A stretch of DNA of 64,000 nt from Artemisia argyi (GCA_030686995.1 CM060709.1:16025360-16089359), one strand, 5' to 3'. Shown: positions 23,828-35,367, counted from the stretch's first letter. Made by a program: numbers and translations. The notes: generated by a model from the letters alone, not told the origin.

Positions 23828-25149
23828 CATTTATAAACTTAGCAAATTACTACTCTTATATACACTTAAAAAGGTCAATAACTGAGATTTAATTAAAAAA
23901 TAATAATAATAAATAAATAAATAAAGGTACGTGGGTGATACTTTTTTCTTCTTCCATAAACTTGATCATGTGATAGACAATTTCATACACGGAGTATATG
24001 TTTAAAGCCACCTCGCATCCATATCACAAATATGAATTCAAAAGCTAATCACAGTAGAAGTCTAATTCAAAAATCCCAATGTTCCATAGACATCAATCAA
24101 ACGCTGTTTATTAAATAGCCCAAGAACAATTGGCCCAAAACTTAATACTAAAGCGCAAGGGAAACCAAACCCAAAAAAAAAAAAAAAAAAAAAAAACAAC
24201 GGCCTGATGATAAATCAATCGATCCTAAATCCCTCCAAAAAATTCCATCGATCTTTATGCTTCTTCAAACCAAACGAAGCCCGAACCAGTTTTTTTCCTT
24301 TTCTTTTTCTTCGTCTTCATAGCTAAATAAACCTAGCTCTTATACCACTTGTTGGTAATTCTGAAGACGAAACAAACAAACAAATGAAGTAGAAACTTTA
24401 TTCAAAATTATCAATCCAAATATAAAACCAAATTCAAAAGTACCGACACAAAAACTAATTCAAAAGGTACTAAACCCTAATTGCAAACAACATACTAACT
24501 CCAAAGGTACAAAGAGTTCTAAAGTTATCATTCCCCATTTATAGGCTAAACTAACTTTCATATAATTGTTTCCAAATTCTAACCAAACTTGTACGACAAG
24601 TCACAAAAATTATCAAATTTTGCCAAACAACCATTAAAGTTTAAGTCATTTTTCTAACAGCTTGGTTTGTAGTTAAGAGCATTTAGTGTCAGCAACACCG
24701 ATACAAAATCATAATCATAATCTTACTTGTAAATTGCTCTACTATAGAAATCATAATCGTAACAACGTTTTTTATGCCATTGCTACTACATATAACATAA
24801 TACATGGCAACATGTCATATTACCATTTTATTTGAACCTAAATTTTCAAGATTACATACATCATCCATTTGCCACCTAATACGTCATAACTAGATATATC
24901 AAAGAGATTAAATATGAATCGTATGAAAACGTTATGTTTTTTTTTAATTCAATAAGCTATATTGTAACTACATAAAGAAAACAGAATAAGTACAACTACG
25001 GAATACATGGAGGAAAAAAATTTTATTAAGACCTTGGTTTTATTCAACAAGAAATTTAAAAAAAAATGTTGGAGAGATCGATCTGTAAGAAAGACTTTAC
25101 TACACACTTATATCGAATTTTGTTTAACTCATCCATAATCCAAAGTATA
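23828..25149. other. Spacer, no gene
   Basis: Ends the segmental duplication at about 23,950. It contains a repeated 'aaaggtcaataactgag' (23,783 and 23,870), an A run at 24,174-24,196, and no convincing frame. 'catccatttgccacc' (about 24,863) is shared with other module upstream regions. Confidence 0.45.
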
Positions 25150-25440
25150 AAATGCTCAAATCTCTGTTCGTTTATCTATGTGGGATAAAGTAACAAAAGC
25201 AGAGCTCATGTCGTTTTTCAACCTTTTGTTTCAAGTGACTCGATCACCTCATCTCATCACAATGTCATTGCTATGCTTCACTCTCCTCATCATCCTCCGC
25301 CGAGTCAACTCAACCCAAACACGCGCACCTCACATTCATCTCAACCCTCTCACGCTCCGTTATCCACTAAACACCTTACACTCATTATGTTATTATCTCG
25401 TACAAATAAATTTATTTTTTTGAAATGAGATAGATTTATT
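25150..25440 (+). pseudogene. Leader module 7, best-preserved signal-peptide start
   Basis: It has tctatgtgggataaagt, the leader, then an ATG at 25,262 giving MSLLCFTLLIILRRVNSTQT and about 30 further codons, ending near 25,423. A Met, a short hydrophobic core and a polar stretch look like a secretory signal. The frame also continues upstream to 25,178. The body of the gene is missing. Confidence 0.45.
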
Positions 25441-25916
25441 TTGTGATCAAAACATAAGTAAATGACATTCTATGTGAAGCACAAAAGTTATAACTTTTAG
25501 TTAGATCTTATTGCTTGAAATAGAAAAAGCTTTATTATGTAACATTCCATATAACGTTAATTTCGTGTCGATTTGTCAAATTACCATTTTATTGTATCTA
25601 AATTCCGTTCACGTAAGGTGATACTCGTAATAAGAAATTATACATTGTTTACTTTGATTTAAAGACTCCCATCAATTAATAAATCACATGCTTCTCAACA
25701 AAAATTTCGTCGTTTTCATGCAAAAAATAACTTATAGTACTTTTGTTAACTGTTAAATGAAAAAGATTCGTTTGGATTTGCAAACCTGATTTATAGATTT
25801 ATAAACCTCTAATTTTATGTCGAAAAAAAATCGATATGAGCATTATGAAGAAGTTTTATATTAAACACATAAACATGCTCATTAGAATTATGTTAATCAC
25901 ATTAATAGCCTTACTT

Positions 25917-26055
25917 CACCCCTTGCGAGGCCGGAGGTCCTTTTCTACCTTTGGTAGAACCGGAACCGGCCTCTGTACTTTAGGTAGGGGTAAGGTTGTT
26001 TACGTCTCAACCTCCCCATACATCGTAGAAGACGATATTAGGACACACAACTATA
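25917..26055 (+). mobile_element. SINE-like retroposon (139 bp) with 18-bp TSD
   Basis: ACATTAATAGCCTTACTT occurs exactly at 25,899-25,916 and 26,056-26,073. The inserted DNA contains 'ggtaggggtaaggttg' and 'tctcaacctcccc', phrases like the 3' part of Au-type plant SINEs. It ends without a long A tail. The long TSD shows target-primed retroposition; the SINE label is inference. Confidence 0.65.
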
Positions 26056-26059
26056 ACAT

Positions 26060-26320
26060 TAATAGCCTTACTTATAAATTGTTTATGGGTTTATTCTTCA
26101 TCATTTAAGTGGAACCAAGTCATAAAACCAAAACTCATTTTATCCTTCAAGCTTTTGTTTCAAGTGGCTTAACCACCACATCTCCACCCTCACATCCTCT
26201 TCTATACACGCACACAAACACCTAATCTCACCACCACTTCACTTTCATCATCATCCTCCACCGACTCACAACTGAGCCAACCCACTCCCACACTCTCCAC
26301 GCATCAAATGGAAAACTTAG
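26060..26320 (+). repeat. Leader module 8
   Basis: A TATA-like cttataaatt is followed by 'cttttgtttcaagtggctt' and 'ccaccacatctccaccctcac'. No ATG-initiated frame survives. The TSD of the SINE-like element is the start of this module. Confidence 0.55.
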
Positions 26321-26350
26321 CACACAATCTATACTATATTTCATTACACA

Positions 26351-26950
26351 TTTTTTTTGGGTTAAAGGGTTTTTACCCTGGTAAAGTATATTAAAAATTC
26401 AATGAGGTTCAGGAAATATGGTAACGCACCATATTGACTATAACAAGCAACGCACCCATTGTGCTTCAAACCACCGCTTATGAGGATGACATGCCTACCT
26501 ATAAAAGAAAACAAACGCCTTGCCTAAAAAAACAACAAAAAAATGACCAGCTAGTTACGTTATGCTATCCCTCATTAACTGCGAGGGAAGATTCCATGTA
26601 GCTAGAACGCGCTCTACATTCGAGGTCATTTTGAAATGAAAAGTTAGCAGCTTGAGACGAACCATAGAAATAATAACATCGACGACTTGATTCACGTTTC
26701 TCTTTTTCTTTTTAAACAACCTTGTGTTCCTCTCTTGCCAAATCATATACGCCGAGGCAGCAAATACAAGCTTAGAAATAATACTCATGGCTGAACGAGA
26801 CCTCCCATAGGAAAGGAGCCACGCTGTAATATTATCCAACGATATAGTACTAGAAGACATACCCGATTCCAAACACACCCGAGACAATACTTGCAAAGAA
26901 AAGGAACATTCAAAGAATAGATGATTGTGTGAGTCCGGGACACTTTCATA
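26351..26950 (-). pseudogene. 5'-truncated L1-like LINE, C-terminal zf-RVT part of ORF2
   Basis: The T8 run at 26,351-26,358 is the poly(A) tail on the minus strand. Next comes the 3' UTR ending shared by all LINE tails here (…ccctttaaccc). The frame 26,945-26,555 reads 'YSLYESVPDSHNHLFFECS', then '...ITAWLLSYGRSRSAMSII' and '...MIWQERNTRLFKK'. This is the zinc-binding reverse-transcriptase C-terminal domain of plant L1 elements. Upstream RT and endonuclease are absent. No exact TSD found. Confidence 0.75.
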
Positions 26951-27062
26951 TAGAGAATACTTATTCTATTGTTATATTTTACATCATAACTAATTTCGAA
27001 TAACTTTGGTCGCAATTAAATTAAAAAAGAAGATGAACTCTAATGTTCTTCAATTAAATGAC

Positions 27063-27370
27063 GGGAAAAATCTTTAATAATGTATCATACTTGTCAAAAA
27101 AATGACTTTCGCGTACTGTACAAAAAAATATCTTTTTCTCTCCCTTAAACTCAACTATTCAGTCCTTTTTGATGTACTGAACTTTCACTTTGATGTACTT
27201 TCGTGACATTTTTGCCCCTGGATTTATAATAATTTGAGGAGTAAAAATGTCAAAAGTACATCAAAAAGGCCAAAGAATAAAAGTTCAGTACACATATAAG
27301 GAAAAAAAATTATTCGCTACACGAAAGTCATTTTTTTGGCAAGTATGATACATTTTAAAAAAAAATTCCC
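27063..27370. mobile_element. MULE-type MITE (308 bp), second family member
   Basis: Begins gggaaaaatctttaataatg and ends with the inverted counterpart (…attttaaaaaaaaattccc). Bounded by ttaaatgac at 27,054-27,062 and 27,371-27,379. Interior motif 'tttttgcccctggattt' is shared with the copy at 18,860. No coding capacity. Confidence 0.85.
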
Positions 27371-27399
27371 TTAAATGACAAAGGCGCCTTCGAAGACTG

Positions 27400-27840
27400 C
27401 AAGCCATTTCGCCAAAACTACATACACAATTTTCAGTTTAACTTATTGTTAGAAAAGTGGTTATGGTGTGATGATAATATTAGATAACTGATTTAAGTTG
27501 TTTTCTATGTTCATTTTTCAAATAAAGTTTAGGATAATTCTAAAGATACAGATTGTTTTTAGAACGGCAATTTTAATTATCTCACAATATTTACGCCACA
27601 AATCTATCTCACATATTCTAATACCTTTTGATCTTCGCGTCTTGTCATGCTCGAAATGTTATTACCTCAACCTAGTTTTCACCAGTAAAAGAAATACAAT
27701 TGTATCTGGAAAAGGAAAACAAGTTAAAATCTCCTGGTTGTTATACCACCCCAGAAACAAAGAATCCTTAACGTATTTAAGCAATAGTAGTTGAGATCCT
27801 TTGTAATTTTTTTCCTATCATCTTAAGTATATACTGCACT
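27400..27840 (+). repeat. Upstream block of module 9
   Basis: Aligns with 60,040-60,340, upstream of module 15 ('cttattgttagaaaagtgg', 'aaagtttaggataatt'). Its 'catgctcgaaatg.tatta' segment also recurs at 48,285 and 57,378. This indicates a conserved upstream, perhaps promoter, region of the module family. The short frame at 27,498-27,794 is not supported as a gene. Confidence 0.5.
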
Positions 27841-27844
27841 AGTG

Positions 27845-29650
27845 TTTTTTTTAATCCATCTATGTGGGATAGTCACAAAACCAAAACTATTCTTCTTCTT
27901 CTTCAAGCTTTAGTTTGCTTCCATGCATGCACATCGTCCACCCTCGCTTATACACAAACAAACACCTCATTTCACCCACAAGGCCATAATGTCGTTGTTC
28001 GATTTCACCTTCCACATCATCACAACCAATGACTCAACCCAAACACTCTCCACGACATACACTATCAGTAGGGTTATTACACACAGTGGTTACTAAAGTT
28101 TCCCAAAAATTTGCTTTAAGTTACTATAGTTTTTTTTGGTTCAAAGAGGTTACTCATGTAAACGGGTTCGTTTAATTAGGTTACTCATGTAAACGTGTTC
28201 GTTTAATTAGGTTACTCCCAAAGTTTGCTACCGGGTGTAACAGGTTTTCACTATCTATAATTTACATTTTTGGTCCCTGTGGCATGGCGGGTATAACGAA
28301 TTTAGTCCCTGTGGCATGGCGGGTATAACGATATAAGTTATATCTTGGATTATATCAAATACATGTATCCTTATTCTATTGTATTACATATTCAAGTAAT
28401 CTGTAACAACTATTTAAAAATAAATGTTTTAGTTCTAGATCTTATATATTTTAGCTCCGACTAGTTTTACCACAAATTTTTAATTTATTGTCTAGTAAAA
28501 AGAGGAGAACGATCAACATCATAGATTTAATATGAAACAAAAATTACGAAAAAAAAATGTGTTAGTATGAAACTCAAATATTTAGAAGTTGGTGTGATAC
28601 GTATATATGAACCCGGTAAATTGATTTTATATGTATACCATATGCCTTATTTAATTTCTTGATAACATTGACCCAAAATCAAATAAAAAATGAATCAAAA
28701 CCGTCCCAAATCTATACCGAATAAAAAACGTTCCTATCTCATTCATTATATCTTTTTTTTTTATACACAGAGATTGCTAATGAATGAATCGAATATATCA
28801 CAAAGCACATTTCGCTTGTTATACCTTTAAATAATACGTACACTAGTTAAATTGATTTGAAGAAACATTCACTGGATCTTCATTATTGCTACTTATCCAT
28901 GTTCACAACTCCTTACCCTGCGAGGTTAATGAAATGTAGAAGCATTAATACTGTTTTCAAATATATCGATCATGCATGTGTTTTAATGCAATGTATGTGT
29001 GTAGTCCCATTATGTCGTAAACCTTGTATGGAGTCGGTATCCAGTTTGTTGATTCGAAAACTGCCGTCTCCAGAAGCACATTGTTGCTTTCAAACGTACG
29101 TGTACACAGATTTTGTTTATTACCTCAAATGAATGTATTTTATTACACTTAGAGTTAGCTCATCGACATCCATAGTCAAGAACATAAGCGAGGATTCGAG
29201 AAAAACATATAAAAAGTAAGGAAACCCCGTTACGGGTCGTCTACAGGAGAGGATTCGAGAAAAAAAAATCTAAGGACTAAATTTGTTAAACCCGACAACC
29301 CACAAGGACCATTTCGTAATTTTTTACCTGCTATCATAAGTTGTAATATACGAAGTAACGTAAACAACCGGTCACGCAAACAATGGTAACCTCTTTGAAC
29401 AAAAAAAAACTATAGTAACTTAAAGCAAATTTTTGAGAAACTTTAGTAACCTTTGTGTGTAATAACCCCTATCAGTACGCTTAACTCTGATTTGTGTACT
29501 CTCGTTATATTAACAAACTACCAGTCACATTTCTTTAAAAAAAATGAACAGAAGCAACAATGAATCATGACATATACCGGGTCGTATGAAGTACAAGCCA
29601 AAGATTCGAATAAGGTGATGAACACAACATAAATTGATTAGTGGTACTTC
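27845..29650 (+). repeat. Leader module 9, interrupted by a MULE
   Basis: Has tctatgtgggatagtcac and the leader, then an ATG at about 27,989 (MSLFDFTFHIITTNDSTQT). The module is split by the insertion at 28,071-29,468 and resumes at 29,478. Module 15 is the nearest relative and shows the same downstream text ('tgaatcgtgacatatac'). Confidence 0.6.
28071..29468. mobile_element. Non-autonomous MULE (1,398 bp) with long TIRs and 9-bp TSD
   Basis: The left end GGGTTATTACACACA and the right end form inverted repeats of about 88 bp (28,071-28,156 and 29,382-29,468) with few differences. ctatcagta flanks it at 28,062-28,070 and 29,469-29,477. Inside are tandem repeats 'aggttactcatgtaaacg' and 'tccctgtggcatggcggg'. 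No transposase is visible; the frame at 28,857-29,132 is unlike any known protein. Confidence 0.88.
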
Positions 29651-30597
29651 CCTAGTCAGACAATGTCATTCAAATGACATATAAATTCAAACGTATATAC
29701 ATTTCACGAAATATCGCAAGCGAGTTTAAGGAAATTTAACGCCACAAGGACATACTTTACAATGACTAAATCTGTCCGAGGAAAATGTAACTCTGGTGAG
29801 ATTTTCAATGTTCATCACTAGGATTCTAGAATCTATGTATTGAAATCATAAGACCTCTTTCTAACTCATATCTTCATAGTACAAGTTATCATATTCAAAC
29901 AAAGAATGACTATAATGTTCTAAACGCATCCAAATACATTACCTCAAGTCCCCAAAAAAATAGCATGAGTTGGTAAACTCATTTGTTTTAATGTTCTCTT
30001 CTAGTGGTTAATTATAACTTTGAATACTTTGAACTCAAATACTAAAGTATATTAATTACAGGCTTAGATTGTATCCACTTTAGTATGATTAGAGTAGCAA
30101 GATTGACTTTAGCTTCATTAGAGTTATGGTGCAACAGATTTTCAGTCATTGGTTAAGCAACTATATGTTTGGTGAAGACCGAAGATATTTAACGCATGGT
30201 TTACGACGATATCAACAAAATTAAGTTCACGTTTAATTTTTTTTATCATTGTTTTAGTGGTCTTATGATTAACTAATTATACAAACATACAGTAGTAACA
30301 GGCTGACTAATTTTTCAAACATGTGATATTAATCAGTTATTGTTGTGGAACTCGTCAGCTAGATGGATCACCATTATATGGTCATCAAACTCAAACTTAT
30401 TCTCGTTATCATTTCCAGAGATATCATTGACTTAGTTTAACTACTCCTACTAAAGTTAAACATCACATATAAATTAGAGGTGTTTAAAATAAATTTGTGA
30501 TCAACAAAACACTCAGTAAAGAGCATTTCAACCAGAGGTGTTTTAATCAAGTTATCAGTAAAGCTGATGGTTTAAGCTTAAATCAAGAAATCATTCA

Positions 30598-30642
<45 letters not shown>

Positions 30643-30858
30643 GTCCAGCGTAGAATTACAATTTGTTTGGAAAAAGGATAAAAAAAAAGGAAAAAAAAAA
30701 GAAAAAGAAAAAAAAAAGTAAACGAAAGGAAACGGTCGTTCAAAGGATCTCTCCAACTTAAGTCCCAAGTAAAAAAAAAAAGTACATTTTTTAGATTTGA
30801 GTCACATAACCATAAAAATAACACGATTGATTATAATTTAGATTTGAGTCACATAACC
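29651..30858. other. Spacer with long A/purine tract, no gene
   Basis: Contains A41 at 30,599-30,639 and a purine-only-like run to 30,720. A 60-base tandem repeat ('gatttgagtcacataacc', 30,795 and 30,841) lies just before the second segmental copy begins. No coding frame supported. Confidence 0.5.
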
Positions 30859-30969
30859 ATAAAAATAACAAGATTGATTATAATCACATAATTGTAAAAA
30901 AAGTGAGATTTGCACATACCAGATTTACAGTTTATACAATCAGAGATGTACAAATGCTCAATATCTAAT

Positions 30970-31215
30970 TCATTTATAGTCTTACTTATAAAGTAATCGG
31001 TTATTTGCTCATTCGCTGATGTGGGAAAAAGTAACAAAACCAAGAAGCTCATTTCCTTCTTCAAACTTTTGTTTCAAGTGATTTAGCCCTCTACCTAATA
31101 TAAACATCTCATTTCACTCACAATGTCGCCAAATCACCCATAGCAAACTCAATCCAAACAACATATTAGAGTTTTGGTGTAACAGATTTTGAGTTTAGCC
31201 AATATGGTCATATGA
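30970..31215 (+). repeat. Leader module 10
   Basis: Sister of module 1: cttacttataaagtaatcgg, gatgtgggaaaaagtaac, leader, then 'tcacaatgtcgccaaatc'. Also closes within a few codons. Confidence 0.6.
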
Positions 31216-31434
31216 AATGTGACATGCATGGTCGTATGAAAGACGTTTTAGAACAGGTAAATGACTAAGTAAGTTGTTTATTTGTTCATATGAAATGCAT
31301 TAACTATTAAAATAGTTGAATTAAACGAAGAATAGAACATTAAATTGAGACTACAAAATAAATAACAAACAAAAACTTGAAGGCTTAAGCCTTTTCCCGT
31401 AAAAGAACAATCATGTACTAAAATTTTTATTAGC

Positions 31435-32590
31435 AAATCGTTTAGAGCAATCATGTGGGCTTTTCCTTCCTGAAACTTTTGTACAAAAGTGACGGTCTTA
31501 CTTACAAAAATATTCTAGCATTTGCTCATTCAACAATAGGGGTGAGCATCGTGCCGGATCCCGACCCGACCCGACCCGATAAGTACCGACACCGACAAAC
31601 TAAAAAAACGTATCCCGATACTGATACCGACTTCTGTCGGGTCGGTTCGGTTTTTGGCATGCAAAGTCGGGACTAAAGTCGGGTAAAGCATTTCCAGCCC
31701 GACAAGGTAGCATAGTTCCAGACTTCCAGAAATATATGATCAAATGCAAAGCCCAAATGCAAATCCAATAAATGGCAAAGCCCAAATACAAAGGTACCTT
31801 TTTTTGTAGGCCTATTTATACATATCATATGCTCAAATCAGCACCGCCATCTAAATCACCGCCATCTAATGCTTTATACATATCACATGCTATTTATACA
31901 TATCATATGCTCAAACCAGCACCGCTTCACCTGTTTTTCTTATCTGAAGGTGACGAGGTACACCCGTCTGATCACCCATCTAAATCACCACCTTCGCGGG
32001 CTATATTCCATGACATGGATGGAGTTCAGTTTTCAAAGGAAGCGAGTGTTGGAGCGCACAGCCCCAAGACTTTTACGTATTCAGAGATAAAAACAAAAAA
32101 GCGGCGCTATCTTCTTTAAGTAACCTAATGTATATTCAGAGATAAAAACAAGACTTTTTCGGTATGTCGGGTTTATGTCGGGCTTAAGTCGGTTTAACCC
32201 GATACCGATATATATACTTTTGTCTAACCGAATACCGACCCGCTATTGATCTTGTCGGTTTCGGGCCTTATCGGTTCGGTCGGTTTGTCGGGCCTTGTCG
32301 GTTTCGGTCGGTTTTGCTCAGCCCTATTCAACAATGTAGGATATATTCGCAAAAACAAGAAACTCGTTTCCTTATTCAAACCTTTGTTTCAAGTGACTCA
32401 ACCACCATATCTCTAGCCTCACATCGCAATGTCATTATTCCTCTTCACTCTTCTCATCACCCTCCACGATCACCCCTGAGTGAACTCGATTGGAGTTTTG
32501 GTGTAGCAGAATTTTGAGCCACCAGTGAAGCAACTATCGGTCCGGGGTGAAGATCCGGGTGCGGAGTACAACGAATTTTCTGATATTCTT
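31435..32590 (+). repeat. Leader module 11, interrupted by a hAT element
   Basis: Sister of module 2. The leader is split at 'gctcattcaacaa' by 31,537-32,326 and then continues with the ATG at about 32,428 (MSLFLFTLLITLHDHP). The 'ggtccggggtgaagatccgg' tail is kept. Confidence 0.6.
31537..32326. mobile_element. hAT-type non-autonomous element (790 bp) with 8-bp TSD
   Basis: Ends TAGGGGTGAGCA and, inverted, TAGGGCTGAGCA (11 of 12 identical). ttcaacaa lies at 31,529-31,536 and 32,327-32,334. The sister module 2 shows one uninterrupted 'ttcatcaatg'. GC-rich 'gtcgggtcggttcgg' repeats lie near both ends. No transposase; the frame at 31,772-32,119 is not recognised. Confidence 0.85.
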
Positions 32591-32698
32591 TTTTGGGTAA
32601 AGGGGACACTACCCCGGTAAATTATATTACACCAAAAAAGTCAATGAAGTACAATGGAATGTGGCCTTGTGCCACATTAACCTCAAGCTAACGAGCTT
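32589..32698 (-). mobile_element. Very short LINE 3' end (110 bp) with 16-bp TSD
   Basis: GAATTTTCTGATATTC flanks the insert at 32,573-32,588 and 32,699-32,714. The insert begins with T6 (poly(A) of a minus-strand insertion) followed by gggtaaaggggac, the 3' UTR end common to the LINEs here. Copy 1 (about 13,095) has the empty site. Confidence 0.88.
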
Positions 32699-32714
32699 GA
32701 ATTTTCTGATATTC

Positions 32715-33153
32715 GACTTGAACTACTATGCATTTTGGTGTTATATCTTTCTTATCGTCGACTCTTTACTTACGTTATTGAGGTTGTAAATTGCTTTAAT
32801 TGCACATATATCTTGTAGAATTAATCTGATATCATCCTTAGAAATTAAAGGTGTTTTTTCACTCTCGTACATTGGTATTTACTCAATATTGTTTATATCT
32901 TTTTTAGTATTTGTTCTTTTAATATAATGTTACTCGTCATTCCCTTCCTACTTCTAATCAATTTCCTCAAGCCGACGTGTGATGACAAAAAGTCCAAAAG
33001 CTAATTGATGTTAAATAATTTAATTTGTTACAACATATGTTTTGAATTAACCTAACTACAAATACTAGCCCTGTTCACACACATAAAAAGTTTTGTCAAG
33101 CTAGACGATTTGCAGATATTCAGAAATGTAACGATGCATGACAAAATGAGTAG
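32715..33153. other. Module spacer, no gene
   Basis: Aligns with 13,110-13,530. Ends with atgagtag, the left target-site copy of the next LINE. Confidence 0.5.
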
Positions 33154-34012
33154 GGTAAAGGGAGTTACCCCGGTAAATATATTAACCAAAAAACTAATGT
33201 TAAGTACAAATGAAGTGCGGCTGAAGTACCGCATTAACCTCAAGCAAAAGTGCTTGATAAACTAGTGTTCATGACAGGCCATAAACACAAAAACAAACCT
33301 AGCTATAAATTTTTACAAATCACTAAAACTAGGAATAAGTGCTAAATTGGCGAATTCTAGCAAGAAAGCAAGTACGGCCCTTACCCGGCACTCCCATCAT
33401 GAGAAAGACACGTCGTGGGCAACTTCCACCGATCCTGTAGAAACAAAGATCTGGTAGTCATCTTCTTAAATTTGAAAGTAACCAACTTCAAACGGACTGT
33501 AGAACAAATAGCTTGGACAATGTAATCCGCCGTCGAAAACTTCTTCATAAACAATCTCATATTCCGTTCCATCCATAAAAAGTAAGTTGTAGCAGCTAAC
33601 ACAATACGAGCAATGATACTATGAGCAGATCGTCCCTTGGAGATAGGGATAAGGTACGCCAAAATATCATCCATCCGAGGAGGAATAGAATCCATACCCC
33701 TAAGAACCCGAACCTGACACCAAACATGAGAAGAATAAGAGCAATCCCAAAACAGGTGAGAATGAGAATCCAGGACCGTATCACACAAGGGGCATCTCAA
33801 AAGAGTTAAGTCAACATTAGGGCCAACATCCCACTGCCTCAGCCGGTCTTGCGTCTTCAATTTCTCCAGAATCACTAGCCAAAGGTGAATAGAATGACGA
33901 GGGATACAATGGGAAAACCACACAACATGATACCAATCCACAACAGCCACTCTATCTCGAAGGGAATCCCATGCAATAGCAACCGAAAAATGATGAAATC
34001 CGCCATTATTAT
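33154..34012 (-). pseudogene. L1-like LINE ORF2 C-terminus (zf-RVT), 3' half
   Basis: The minus-strand frame to 33,381 reads HCIPRHSIHLWLVI, then CPLCDTVLDSHSHLFWDC, then FLWMERNMRLF. This is the zinc-binding C-terminal domain of plant L1 reverse transcriptases. Next comes a 3' UTR ending 'cggggtaactccctttacc' without a poly(A) tail. The element is 5'-truncated and interrupted by an Athila-like element between 34,012 and 40,670. The two halves together make about 1.24 kb. Confidence 0.85.
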
Positions 34013-35361
34013 TGATGAGGCGAAAAATGATCCGTTTTTAGGGGGTCATTTAAGCCCGAATCCGACTTTATTTGATCAAATATTGCCCTAAATCGTTCCT
34101 TTTGTGATTTTAGGTACTTGGAGAGTGAATTCTGGAAAAGAAGCCATTTTGGACGTTTTTGGAGCATAAAATGAAGAAAACGGCAAAGTCTCAAATTTCT
34201 ATGCTGAGAACAGTGCATGAAGGCGTCAAGAGTTGCTCTTGACGGCGTCAAAGTCCCAAGAATAAAATACCGTGGTTGATGACGGCGTCACATAGGCCGT
34301 CATAAGTAGATCAAGGCCGTCCGAGGAAGTATTTGGCGGCGAGATGACGGCGTCACACCCTTGCTCTTGACGCCGTCACCTCGATTTTCCTATATATAGT
34401 TTTCTAGTTTTTTACATTAAAAAGAGGAGAAGTTTTGGTGAAACCCTAAAGACGAATTTGGTGCAACTTTTACAGGTTTTTCAAGGGTTCCAAACCCTTG
34501 ATACCTTGCATTGTAATTGAGATAAATGTTCTTCTAATTCAATCAATATGTCTATGTGTTGGTTGTCTATATCTTGTTTTTATCTCAATTCCATTATGCT
34601 AGGCTAGATCTCTTTTGTGTTTGCTTAGATCTAATGAAACCTAGATGTTGATTATGTGTTGATTACTTGTTTATTCTTGTCTTGGATGAATGATTTTATA
34701 TGTTAGGCTTAAGAAAACTGGCAGATCTCCAAATGGTAACATACTTGAACGTCTTAAGAAACATGAACCGAGGCGTACTAGGTCTTTATTGGTTGTATTT
34801 AATGCATGAGCCACTGTTTACAATCCCTATAGTTGTGCTGGGTCATGGTGTAGGAGGAGATAAGAGCTCATAGAATTGGGGAGTTATGTATGCCACCCCA
34901 TGAATGGTATTAAGGAATACAATCTGTCATCCATACAATTATAACAAGTAATTAACCTATAAAAGATATCTAGGGAGTAGTGAAGTCTAAGTAAACACAT
35001 TTTCTCCAATTACTGCTCACAACCTTAGTATAATTTAGTTTATTTTCATTTTTAGTATTTTATTTTGATTACATATTAGTTTTGGGTTAGTTGAATGGCA
35101 ACTAATTCCGCCAACTCTTCCAAAACCCGAGATTTTACTTGCTTTCATAAAAACATAAAAATACAAAAATAATCATCCTTCACCTTTAGAACTAGTAATT
35201 AGGCTTTCTAATCCTAGCGACACTATTCCTAAGCTGAACGATCAATCCCCCGGTACTTGTCACTATACTATACTACAACGATCAGGTACACTGCCTGGTG
35301 GGGGTTGTAAGCTTCTTGAGATCCCTCGAGAGGTAAAGCCTGTTGCGATTCCCACGCATCA
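34013..35361 (+). repeat. 5' LTR of the Athila-like element
   Basis: 1,349 bp, starting TGATGAGGCG and ending ACGCATCA. U3 carries four copies of TGACGSCGTCA. A tatatatag at about 34,391 is a plausible TATA box, followed by a leader with 'gaaaccctaaagacg'. Confidence 0.92.
34240..34378 (+). promoter_or_regulatory. Cluster of inverted TGACG sites in U3
   Basis: TGACGGCGTCA at 34,240-34,250, 34,280-34,290 and 34,345-34,355, and TGACGCCGTCA at 34,368-34,378. TGACG is the core bound by plant TGA-type bZIP factors, here as inverted half-sites one base apart. All lie 15-150 bases upstream of the TATA-like sequence. Regulatory function is inferred. Confidence 0.5.
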
Positions 35362-35367
35362 AGTTTT

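Larger units (their letters stand above)
12102..23950 (+). repeat. Large direct segmental duplication, copy 1
   Basis: Blocks of this region align in order and orientation with 30,859-45,650. The pairs are 12,102-13,536 with 30,859-33,153; 13,815-15,175 with 41,055-42,375; 19,390-19,459 with 42,377-42,430; and 20,759-about 23,900 with about 42,440-45,330. Similarity is high by eye. The gaps in the alignment are transposon insertions or deletions listed separately. Confidence 0.85.

Noticed and set aside
28857..29132. 91-codon Cys-rich frame inside the MULE
   Set aside because: No recognisable domain and no exon-like composition; cannot be supported as a gene.
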